Below, one piece after another: positions 51,966-62,166 of a stretch of DNA of 64,000 bases; the first letter of the stretch is position 1; each line of letters opens with the position of its first letter. The stretch spans positions 62,001 through 126,000 of the forward strand of contig CAUYUJ010018884.1 in assembly GCA_963575745.1 (NCBI GenBank). The letters are read 5' to 3'. The notes beneath the pieces are model-generated. The model saw nothing but the letters and a program-made list of their open reading frames with translations. It searched no databases and was not told the DNA's origin. Both the position numbers and the translations under genes were made by a program. This DNA is from Prorocentrum cordatum (lineage: Eukaryota > Sar > Dinophyceae > Prorocentrales > Prorocentraceae).

Positions 51966-53880
51966 CCCCCCCCCTCCCCACCCCCCTCCTCCTCCTCCTC
52001 CCCAAACCTCTTACGCTCGCCCCCTGCCCTCCCCCCCCTCCTCCTCCTCCTCCTCCTCCTCCTCCCCAGCCGCCGCGGCCGTTTAGGCCCTCTTGGCGGC
52101 CTAGGCGCAAGCAGGCCAGGCACTCAGGCAGCGCGCCGAACTCATCCTCTGCCCTTCGCGAGCGCATCGGCTTAGCAGCCCTCGGCGCGCCTGCAGCGCT
52201 CAGCGTCGATCGCGCCACTCCTTCAGGCAAGAGGAAGGGCCCGTTGAGCGACGCCGTTTCCGAGGTCAAGGCCAAGGCCGCGAAGACGGCCCAGACCCAT
52301 GCCCAGAAGGCCAAGAAGGCTGCGCCAGCCTCCGGTGGTGACAAGCCTGGCGGTGGAGGTGGCGATAAAAAAGTGACGGCAGAAGAAGTGTGCAACATTG
52401 TCGATCTGCTGCGCACTGGGCCCCACGAGTGTGCACCGTGCGAGCAAAACACCCGCGACTTCGACCGTGATACTCCTAACAGGCGCCTCATATGGATGAA
52501 GCTTCGCTGGACTGCAGACGGGCTGGCTTTCCCACAAGGCAATGAATGCTACGTGTGCTTCCAGACGCGCCGCACGTACTATGGGGTTGCGCTGGCAACG
52601 CTGTTGGAGAAGAGGAAGGAGTGCAGGGAGTTGGACGAGAAGTATTACAAGGACAGGAAGGGCGTTGCGACTGGCGACGCCAACTACCAGAAAGCAGAGA
52701 AGCTCGACATCGACGAGTTCATCAAGGCCGCGAAGCAGGACTTCGACGAAGACTGCGAAGAGGGGACTTGGATTGAGCTGCACAGCTTCGCGGCCGAGAG
52801 GCGCATTCATTTCGAGAATGATCCAGATGATCAGAAGCTCACCGAGCACATCAGGGAGAAACTCGGCAAGGTCGTGCGCCCCGACTGCCACGGCGTCCTG
52901 GGCGTCGAAGTGATGGATCACGACAGTGATCGCAAGCGCTTCCGCCGCGGGACGAGGAACTATGTAGAGTCGGGGAAGCACGAGCGCCAGCAGGACAAGG
53001 GGGCCGACGAAAAGGCTGTGAACGAGGAGCGCTACCAGTCCCTGTGCGCCAAGCGAGCCGTTGCAGCTGCGATGGCTGGGTCGACCAACCCTTCTCGCAT
53101 GGTCACGGCAAAGCAGGCGCCCGTCCTGTGGCCCGTGCGCCGATCCGATGGCCCCTTTGATGACGACGGAGCTTCATCGATCGCAGCAAGCTCGGGCGTG
53201 GTTGATGTCGACAATCCTCGGCCATCTCCGCGTGCGAGCCCGAGGTCTTCGTTGACACCAGGGCCTAATGTTGGCTTGAAACCTGTGCCCGAGGAGGCCG
53301 AGGAGCAGGACGACGAGGGGGAAGGCGAGGAGGCCGCATCAACCAGGGGCGCAACCAAGGAGGAGCGCATCATCGCGAGTGCCAGGGATGCGCTGAAGAG
53401 GGGCGAAGGTAAGACTTGGGAGGCGCAGTGGAAGGACAAGGCCATGAATCGGAAGAAAGACCTGGCGGGGTTCATTGGGAAGCTGCATCGGGCTGCTCGT
53501 TCATCTGGGAAACTCACCCACGAGCCTGATGCCCTGGACTTGTCGGCGTCGCTATTCGCCATTGCCGACAAGATCGAGCACCGCTCCGATCTCTTCCATA
53601 AGTTGCGGAACAACTTCGACGACCTCGTGCGCCAGCCGCTGTCGGACACAGAGAAGGGGCTCATGAGCGACGCCCCCAGCTCCCTTATCTGCGCGACCCT
53701 GGCATCGAACATCAGCAACATGATCTGCAAGCTCGGCTCGTCGGCGAATAACCTCCCCGACGACTACATCGTCGCCGTCGTGAAGGCGTCGCAGGCCTCC
53801 AAGGACAGGGACATGTTGACGCTCGGCTACCTGGACCTGGCCGAGTCGATCGTCTGCCAGAGAGGTTTAGGGATGCATGG
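51845..53880 (+). CDS. Hypothetical gene, candidate exon with Cys-pair motif
   Basis: Open frame from an ATG at 51845. The first ~75 codons only translate GAC and CTC repeats, so the real coding part probably begins near 52070, where the CTC tract ends in CCCCAG. Seen: a Lys/Ala-rich basic stretch (SEVKAKAAKTAQTHAQKAKK), then HECAPCEQ (~52426) and NECYVCFQ (~52540), two CxxC pairs that could bind one zinc. A charged central part and acidic EEAEEQDDEGEGEEA (~53290-53335) follow, then a helical C-terminal part. It ends at GGATGCATGG|GTAAGT, a strong splice donor. No known family recognised. Confidence 0.55.
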
Positions 53881-53954
53881 GTAAGTCGATGGTGAGTTCG
53901 CGTTTGCAGGTCCCCACCCTCATCGTTGTTTGTGTTGTGTGTGTTGTGTGTGTG

Positions 53955-53986
<32 letters not shown>

Positions 53987-54351
53987 TGCGTATGCCAGTG
54001 CGTTTGCGGTAGTTGTGCGTGGTGGGAGGCGTGCGTGCGTCGTGGCTGTGCGTTCGCGTGTGTGCGTTGTTGCGTGCGTGCGTTAGGGTGTGGCGTTTAG
54101 CGTTTGCTGTGTCTCGCATGTTGCTGTGGTTTGGTGTTGTGCGTGTGATATTTTGTTGGTGTGAGTGCGTTATGGTTTTACTCTGTTCCCGTGTGTATTT
54201 GTGTTGGTTGTAGTGCGTGTTATTTTGTGGGTGTGTGTGCGTTGATATGTTGGTGTGTGCGTGGATGCGTGTGTGCGTGTCATGTGTAGTGTTGTATGTG
54301 TGTGTGTTGCGTGCGTGCCGCGCGTGGTGTTGCGTGCGTGCGTGCGTTTCG

Positions 54352-54399
<48 letters not shown>

Positions 54400-54686
54400 T
54401 GTGTGTGTGTGTGGTGTGTGTGTGTGTGTGCGTGTGTGTGCGTGTGTGTGTGTGTGTGTGTGAGTGTGTGTGTGTGTGAGTGAGTGAGTGTGTGTGTGTG
54501 GTGTGTGTGTGTTGGTTGTTGTTGTTGTTGTTGTTGTTGTTGTGTTCGGGGTTGGCCAGGGAAAAATGATTGTTCTGGGGCACTATGATTGTTCCGGAGC
54601 ACTGCGATTGTTCTGGAGCTTTATGATTGTTCACAGGGGCCCTGCAAACGCGAAGCCATCAATCACTTATTTGTGCCTCCCTGAAG
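53881..54686 (+). other. Candidate phase-2 intron (806 bp) rich in TG/TGCG microsatellite
   Basis: Donor GTAAGT at 53881, acceptor CTGAAG|G at 54686. Joining leaves both long frames in register (codon GGG at the junction). The interior is (TG)n, (TGCG)n and (GTT)n to ~54545, then four TATGATTGTTC-type units. Confidence 0.6.
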
Positions 54687-56655
54687 GCTAGCATTGGCGG
54701 ATCGGGTATGGAGCGGGTCTTCTAGCGAAAGGATCGTTCAGCTAACTGCCAAGGTCGAGTCTGCGTTGCCGTGCTGGGACACGATCTGCGAGATCACGCC
54801 CCGGAACGTTGACGCGACCGAGTGGCACGAGCAGCCTGCGATCGACATGCACTGCATGGTGGTGTGCGCACGCGCGCTTCGTTCGGTGGCCGACGCGAGC
54901 TCGATCAACGCGGACTTGCGCAAGAAGTGCCACGCTCTGGTGACTGCGGTGGACAGAGTCAGCGCCAGGCTCAGGAGCCACTTCAGGCACATCTGCGGCG
55001 ATTCTTCGTCTCATGGGAAAGCTGCCTGGGAGCAGGTGCAGGTCCTCAGTGACCAATGCAAGGGGCTGTCAGAGGAAGCGTTCGACGAGCACGTCGCCGT
55101 TATGAAGAGGTTCGCCGCCGCCGTGGACATGCAGAATCCAGAGTTCGAGGCCATGTTCAATTCCTTGGCTGACGCCTTTGATCTCCACGAGGACGGTGTG
55201 TTCCGCAAGTCGTTGACCAAGTTGGCTTGGGGCGGCTGCGGTTGTTGGGCGGACTCACAGAGGTCCTTGAGAGAAGAGTCCGAGGCCGACGCCAGCGTGA
55301 TGAGCGTGAAGATGATATTATCCAAGGCCATGGCGGCGATCAGCGATCATTCGGCGCAGTTCCACTCGTTCATGGATGATGTGTTCAGGGGGAATGGGTG
55401 CACTTCATACGAGGATTCGGGCCCCGCGGACGAGGGGCCAGATGAAGTTTCCATCATGTGCCTGGCGAGGCAGGTGGCCCACAGCATGGCCGCCGTCGAC
55501 TGGAACGACGCCTCGTACAAGAATGTGTTCGATGAGATGAAGGCGAGATTGGACCTGTCTTGGGATATGCATTTGGTGAGGCGCCTCCACTTCAAAGTGG
55601 GCATCACTGTGGAGGTTGTGTCTCAGTGCATTACACTTTGCAGCGTAAACAGGAATATCAAGGCAGCAGAGTCAAAGTCGGCAGAACACGACGCCGACGT
55701 CAAGAAGATCTACCACACGGTCTTGAAGCTGAGGGCTGATCAAAATAAATCGGTCGGCGACGTCGCGAACGGCCTCATGATCGAGATCGTGAAAAGCCAG
55801 ATCAGCTGCTCCAGCGCGGTCTTTCAGAAGGCGCAGGACATGCAAGAGCTCATGCCCGAGATTGCCAAGGACATCCTCGAGTCGATCCGCGTCGTCGAGC
55901 GTGTCGGCAGCGTCTGCAAGCTCATCGACGAGGGCAAGCCTGGCGGGGCAATCTTATCTCTGGCGACGCTCATGGGCGACGCCCACACCATCAAAGCCAA
56001 AGTGCCCGATGCATTCGCTGTGTTGGCCGACTTCGACGGGAAGATGAAGAAGGTGTCGAACGAGTTCGAGGGGGCTTTGAAGATGCAGGCCGACAGGCTC
56101 AAGGTGGAGGATACCTTTGACGAGCTGCAGGAGTTGTTCAAAGGCTTACCTGAGGCCGTCCAAGCCTGGGATCTCGGGGGTTTCAAGTGGATGACCGATG
56201 ACGCTGCGACGAGGAAGTACCACCCCTTGACCAAGAAAGTCGAGAGCATCATTGCGCAGTTTCCGACGTGGAAGGCCACCGCCGAGAACGTTGGCAAGAC
56301 GGCTTCGGCTTGGTTGGATCTGGAGAAGATATCGCAGCTTGGGCTCGAGAAGCTCGGCGAAAAAGAGGGTCGGGCGAAGGGCGCTGCGACGCTGCTGGCG
56401 ATCGCAGCGGTGACCACGTCAGCGCTGAAGGCTGACCCCAGGGCCGTCGACCAGGCTCTGTCCTACGTCAAGGCCAAGCTCAAAGTTGAGATGGCCGACT
56501 TGCCGCAAGTCCTGCAAGATCACCTGCGCCCGTCCACGCAGGCGAAGACGGAGGCCGCGGCCAAGGCCGCCCCCGAGGAGGCCACGGCCGCTTCCGACGG
56601 CAAGACGAAGAAGCTCAAGAAGTTGGGCAAGTCTGCGGGTGCTTCGAGTGCATGA
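54687..56655 (+). CDS. Hypothetical gene, candidate last exon (helical protein)
   Basis: Open from 54685 to the TGA at 56653-56655. There is no ATG in the first ~50 codons, which supports its being a downstream exon of 51845-53880 (together ~1,330 codons). The product is mostly alpha-helical with scattered Cys and an Ala/Lys-rich tail (KTEAAAKAAPEEATAASDGK). No catalytic motif, signal peptide or membrane segment recognised. GC-rich codon use and lack of repeats support real coding. Confidence 0.58.
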
Positions 56656-56874
56656 GTTCTGGAGGCTGCAGCGCCTCCGTATGCTAAGCTTGTTTCTCGG
56701 TTCAGGGCAGTGAGTGAGCGGACAACTGGCTGATGCAGGCAGGGTGCTTGCGTGTCGGGTGTCATTTGTGAGGGAGCTCAGCGTACGTTCTCACGAGATT
56801 GGCCAGTCGCCCCGCGATCTGCCATTGACAAGTGCGGTAATCTGAACAGCTGCCATTGACAGTGTTGTAATTGA

Positions 56875-56916
<42 letters not shown>

Positions 56917-57513
56917 TTATTGCCCCCTTCCCTCCGTCCCAGGTGACCGCCCCCTTTCGTGATATGTCAGGCCTCTTGCATTGCTCGTGGCCTCCTCGAT
57001 CATCGTGGGGATGTCTCTTGCTCTGCTCCTGACCTCCTCCTGGCCTCCGCTTATTTCACGCCTCTTGCCCAGCTCCTGGCCTCCTCCAGGCATCCTCCAA
57101 GATCAAGGGTCTCTGGATTGATCACGGCCGCATCACTGACGAGGGAGGGGAGGAGGAGGAGGAGGAGGAGAGGAGGAGGAGGAGGAGGAGGATGAGAATG
57201 AGGAGGAGGTAAGAGGAGGAGGAGGAGGAGGAGGTAGGAGAAGAGGGAGGGCGGAGGAGGAAAACACCCTTCTTGCTCAACCACGTTATCTGTATAAATC
57301 GTATGATTTTGTATGTTTGCTTTACCCTCAAATCGTAGACCCTTCAACCGTGTCAGGTTCGGCAAGCACAATGGAGCGCAGGTTCTCCCCCCTCCAAAGA
57401 GGGTGTAGCCTGTATTAGGCAAGTTATCTCTTCAAGAGGAGGGGGAGGAGGGGGAGGAGGGGGAGGAGGAGGAGGAGGAGGAGGAAGAGGAGGAGGAGGA
57501 GGAGGAGTCCTCA
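56656..57513. repeat. Spacer with (GTC)n and (GGA)n
   Basis: GCCATTGACA(A)GTG duplicated at ~56820 and ~56852; GTC run at 56877-56915; GGA runs at ~57147-57240 and 57440-57507. No gene. Confidence 0.6.
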
Positions 57514-57694
57514 GGGGGATTGGGAAAGGGGGGGGGGGTACGAAATTTGCTGCATGCAGCTGGTTTCGGCCTCACCGAGGGGCCCATCCCTCGATACATA
57601 GCCGCCTCCGGCGCCCGGAGGCGCTGGGAAAATCAGCTACGTGAGCTGATTCTCACCCCCCCCCTTCGTTATCCCCCCCTTTCGCCCGACCCGA
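57514..57694. mobile_element. Short inverted-repeat element, family B, copy 3 (opposite orientation)
   Basis: Reads as the reverse complement of 35330-35510: ATTTGCTGCATGCAGC, TCGATACATAG, AATCAGCTACGTGAGCTGATT, ATCCCCCCCTTTCGCCCG. The outer CGGGCGAAA of its left side is missing, where a GGA tract abuts. Confidence 0.78.
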
Positions 57695-58185
57695 AAGGCC
57701 TTGTTGGGGTCGCCCACGGTGCCGGGGGACACCTGGGACCAAGACCCCGGTATTCAAACAAAAGGGAATTCGCCATACGTATTGTACAGCATACGTTGTG
57801 CAATCTATGTGGTGTGACCGATGTGGTGTAATGTATGTATGCAGAGCAGTATACTGGGCAACATATGCTGCGCAGTCGATGCTATTCAACTTATGTGGTG
57901 CGATCTATGTAGTGCAGATTTATGTTGTGCACTCTGTGTTGTTGTGTTGTGTTATGTGTGTATATATACATATGTGTTTACGCGGGGTCACAGATGTTGT
58001 TCAATATATGCTAGCGATATATGCTGCGCAATCTATGTGGTGCAATCTACGTGGTGCAACTAATCTTGACCGTCTTGAAGCTGTCCTCTCCACTGCTCGT
58101 GCAAACATCCCACCCTCCCACCCGCAACTTGGTCGCAAGACCTCTTCAGACAAGACCGTGACGGTAGGTACCACATGGCACTTGG
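57695..58185. repeat. Degenerate ~15-bp (TGTGGTGCAATCTA) repeats
   Basis: 57776-58065 consists of units such as TATGTGGTGCAATCTA, shared with 44995-45130. Confidence 0.7.
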
Positions 58186-58810
58186 CCACGACACCGATGC
58201 CGACGACGACAGCGACATCGACGACGACGGCGCCGCCGACAGCGACTGCGACGACACCGACGACGTCTCCAATGTTTTCGACGGCGACAACGACGACGAC
58301 GACACCGACGACGACGACAACGACGCCGACGACGACGACGAAGACGACGACGACGTCGCCAACGGAGACGACGACGAGGGAGGAGAAAAAACGACGACGG
58401 CGACAACGACGACAACGACGATGGAGGAGGGAAGACGGCGACGACGCCAACGACGAAGAAGGAGGAAGGACGGCGACGCCGACGACGACAACGACGAGGG
58501 AGGAGGGAAGACGACGACGATGACAACGACGAGGGAGGAGGGAAGACGACGACGATGACAACGACGTCGAAGACGACGCGACGGCGACGAAATAGGAGGG
58601 ACGACGACGAGACGCCGACGACGGACGACGACGACGAGGGAGGAGGATACGACGAGGGAGGAGTGAAGACCACGACGACGACGACGACGGCGACGAAATA
58701 GGAGGGACAACGACGAGACGCCGACGAAGACAACGAGGGAGGAAGGACGACCACGGCGACAACGACGACGGAAACGACGACGACGCCAAAGACGACGAGG
58801 AAAGACAGAA

Positions 58811-58842
<32 letters not shown>

Positions 58843-58875
58843 GGGAGGAGGGAGGACGACGACGACGACGACGAC
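58186..58875. repeat. (GAC)n with GAGGGAGGA interruptions
   Basis: ~680 bp of GAC/GACGA triplets broken by GACGAGGGAGGAGGGAAGAC-type units. Asp-, Thr- and Ser/Val-rich frames are compositional. Confidence 0.92.
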
Positions 58876-59350
58876 GCAAGAGCGCGCGCGCACAATTTTG
58901 TTGAAAACCCGTCTTGCGAAACCTTGTGTTTTTGTAGGTTTTTTGGACGCGCGATTTCGACATTCTTCCGAAACCGAAGTTTTTTGAAGGATTTCGGCAT
59001 ACGCCCGCGACGACGCGCGCGTCTGCACTTCGTCCCATTTTGTTGCAGGGGATTTTCGCGACGGCACACGCGCAAGAGCGTTCGACAGATTTCGACATGC
59101 GCGCGCGCGAAGCCCGTTTGGTAGCATTTTGTGGAAATATTGGAAAACCTATGGTTTTCTTAAGATTTCGCAAGAGCTCGCGCGTAAGTTGTTCTTTGAA
59201 TCAGTGTTGCGAAACCATGTGTTTTTGTATGTTTTTTGGAATTTCAATTTTGAAATCTCTCCAGAACCGAAGGTTTTTGAAGGATTTCGGCATGCGCGCG
59301 CCACGACGCGCGCGTGCGCACTTCGTCCCATTTTTTGCAAGGGATTCGTG
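58876..59350. repeat. Direct duplication with ~294-bp offset
   Basis: TGTGTTTTTGTAGGTTTTTT...GAAGGATTTCGGCATACGC...CTTCGTCCCATTTTGTTGCA (from 58924) is repeated from 59218 with scattered changes. No protein recognised. Confidence 0.8.
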
Positions 59351-60529
59351 AAAAAAGTGTTATGTTGGAACAACAAATGTCACCGCATAGTGTTTTTTTT
59401 TACAAGGGAACCGCAGGGGGGGAACCCGGCCTGGCTGGGATTATATGAATTCATATTTAGGATGGACATGTGGTCAGAATCATATGTAATTTACAGCACG
59501 CGCGGGGTAACCGATAAGTCCGGGGGGGGGGTAGAATTTATTAGTCTTTTAGAAAGGAGAATCTGTGCCGTGCAGCGCAAAGCAATACAAAGCAAGGCAA
59601 ATCAACGGAAAGCTTTGCCAAGCAATGCAAAGTAAGGCGCCATGTTTTAATTCATTGTTTCGCCTGTCGGCGCGGGCCCCCGCCCCCCAGCCCTCCCCCG
59701 CTGCCGATGTTGGCCACTGGTGAGGACCCCTTCTCCCCCAGTTCGCTTGCGCGGCTGGCGATAAAGCAGATCGACCACGCGCCTGCCCAGAGCCAGACAC
59801 CCCCCCCTCCCCCGCCCTCCGGCCAAATGTCGACACTCCGTATTCGGGAGCCTTGAGAAGGGGGTCAACGCAAACGGGGGTCAGCCAGGGCACCAGATCC
59901 TGCAGGATCCTGCGAAGACCCCCTCTGGCTGACCTGGGTTAGCGAGCCGCTCGTGGCTGCGAGGCGGCCGCGCCTATTGGCTGACCCGGATTTGCGAAGA
60001 CCTGCGTTGCAGTTTTTTTGTATTGTAGTTTTTTGGTTTCCTGCTGACCCGGTTCTGGATCGACCCGGGCCAGAAGATCCCCGATGTATGAAAGTAGTGC
60101 CTGCCAATGCCAAGTGATGCTGCGCGACGGGCCGGCGACGGCGACGACGAGCGCGGGGACCGACCGGCGGGCCCCCGACGACGGGCGGCGGCGGGGCGGC
60201 CGCAGCGACCGCCCAGCCGCCGGAGCGGCACGACGGTACGCTGGCGACGGGGCGGCGACGAGGCGCCGACGGGGCGCCGGCGGCGGCTGCACCCGCCGCC
60301 AGAGCGGCACGCCGGCGGAGACGGCGGGCGGCGGCGGGGCGGCGACGGCGACGATCGGGGGCGGCAGAGAGGGGCATGACGATGATGGCTAGGGTTAAAT
60401 TTTGCCCGAGGTCCGCCACGCTCTGTAGGGGCGCAGCGTGGCCGAAAAAGTGCGCCAGAAGTACTGAACGGCACACGTTTGATAGCAACGTTCGGATACT
60501 CGAAAAAACATTGAAAACACACTGAAAAC
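59351..60529. other. Spacer
   Basis: GCAAAGCAA repeats at 59575-59640 (complement of the 17.4-kb 10-bp repeat); GGCGACGG-rich stretch at 60120-60380. No gene recognised. Confidence 0.45.
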
Positions 60530-60734
60530 GGGGGCGGCAGAGAGGGGGATGACTATGACCGGGGGGGGGGGGGGGAGGAAATCATGGCGGTGGCCATGAT
60601 GCTCTCCCAGGTTTCATGGCGCCTCGTCTTCTTTCATTGCGGTCCTGGCCCCCCCGCTGGGCCGCGCGCATGCCTCTGGTCATGGTTGGCACCGCCCCCC
60701 CTCTTGGACACCCCCGTCTTGTTGGCCGCTCCCG
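60530..60734. mobile_element. Short inverted-repeat element, family E, copy 2 (opposite orientation)
   Basis: Reverse complement of the type at 11210-11403: CGGGGGCGGCAGAGAGGGGG, the ATCATGGC..GGCCATGAT hairpin, GGTTTCATGGCGCCTC, and the end GGCCGCTCCCGA. Confidence 0.72.
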
Positions 60735-61469
60735 AGACTGCATGGCCGCCAGAGCCGCACACCTTACGCAATTCCTCAGAACAGAAGTAAGAACCCCTAA
60801 GAGCAAGCAGATTTAGGGAATCCAGATCTACATACACGATAAAACACACAATGGAATGGAACCATCTGTGGCGGGTGCTTGCCCGCACACTTGTGTCTAA
60901 TCATTTATTATGCTTTGGAAGCGTACGAGTACCCAAGTACCTGGCACCCGAATTGGCACCCTATTTAAGGGGGACGAGTCACCGAGCGGGTGTTTGCAGG
61001 GTATTCGCCCAAGTACCTGGCACCTCAATCGGTACCCTTATTTAATCGCTTCGCTCATTCCGCTGGCCCTGGAGCGCTATTTGGAGCCTCTCGGGGCCGT
61101 CTTGGAGGCCTCTTGGGGGCTTCTTGGGAGCGTCTTGGGGCTCCTTGGCGGCGTCTTGAGCTCCTCTGGGGCCTCTTAGGGGGCTCTTTGGGGCCCCCTC
61201 GGTACCTTTCTTTGCAGGGAAGGGTCGCTGAGCGGTTGCTCGCTGGGCACTTCCCAGGCGTTCGCTAGACGCTTGGAGCTGTCGGCTCTGCTGACAAGAG
61301 CCCGGCCGTGCGCGGCCGCCCCGCCTGCCGCCGCGCGCCCACCGAGAAGAAGACGGGGTTCGCGTCGCACCCGCGCGCCGGCCAGAATGCAAACAACATA
61401 GACCAACGGGCGGGTAGGTCAGTGCACGGTCAGGCTCACCCTGTCTCCCGAAAAGTGGGCACCTATTTA
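60735..61469. other. Spacer
   Basis: A short duplication AAGTACCTGGCACC (60933, 61011) and GGCCTCTTGG-like units at 61080-61190. No gene recognised. Confidence 0.4.
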
Positions 61470-61663
61470 GGGGAACGAAAAGTGACATAAACATAAAACT
61501 CGGAGGTCCGCGCGGATTTCTCGGATCGGCGCTGGGGCCCCCCGGCGGCGCCTCCGGCGCCGCCCCTGGCGCGCTCCGCGCGCCAGGGAGGGGGATCCAG
61601 CGCCGATCCGAGAAATCCGCGCGGACCTCCGAGTTTTTATGTCTATGTCACTTTTTGTTTCCC
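61470..61663. mobile_element. Foldback element, family A, copy 3, with TA flanks
   Basis: Near-perfect hairpin with ~55-bp arms: GTGACATAAACATAAAACTC...TCGGATCGGCGCTGG pairs with 61597-61653. Ends GGGGAAC / GTTTCCC are flanked by TA (61468-61469, 61664-61665), the duplication typical of Tc1/mariner-type insertions. Confidence 0.82.
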
Positions 61664-62160
61664 TACTGTTGCAACACGTGCCATCCATGTGCTGGTGCTG
61701 GATGGATGCCGCCTCCGCGCTCATCAGGACGGACGTCGGCCGTGCGCCACGTCCACCTCCGCCTTGCCACAGCACCTCGCCGATGCAAGCAGCCAGCAGG
61801 CCGAGTCGTGCTGCATGGGCCCGCGGCTCTTGCACTTGGGGGGAACACGGGTGCCCGTGGCACATCCAAGTCTCCTCCCTCATCACTCCGTCTCCTCCTC
61901 CTCCTCCTCCTCCTCCTCCTCCTCCTCCGCCTCCTCCTCCTCTTCGTCCTCCTCCTGCTTCTCCTCCTCCTCCTCCTCCTCCTCCTCCTCCTCCTCCTCC
62001 TCCTCCTCCCCCTCCTCCTCCTAGCCGCCGCGAGGGGCTCAGGAAGTGCGCTCGGCCGCGACCAGCGCACTCACTTCCCCTGACGGCGCGCCCCTTTCTC
62101 GCAGAGGCCAGGTGGGGGAGGGGCGGAGCGGATCATCACACCTAGTACACTCGGGCGGCC
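61664..62160. other. Spacer with (CTC)n
   Basis: CTC run with GCC/TTC interruptions at ~61893-62025; no gene recognised. Confidence 0.5.
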
Positions 62161-62166
62161 AATGCC

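Noticed and set aside
58001-59173. 390-codon Ser/Val/Arg-rich frame
   Set aside because: GAC microsatellite translation.
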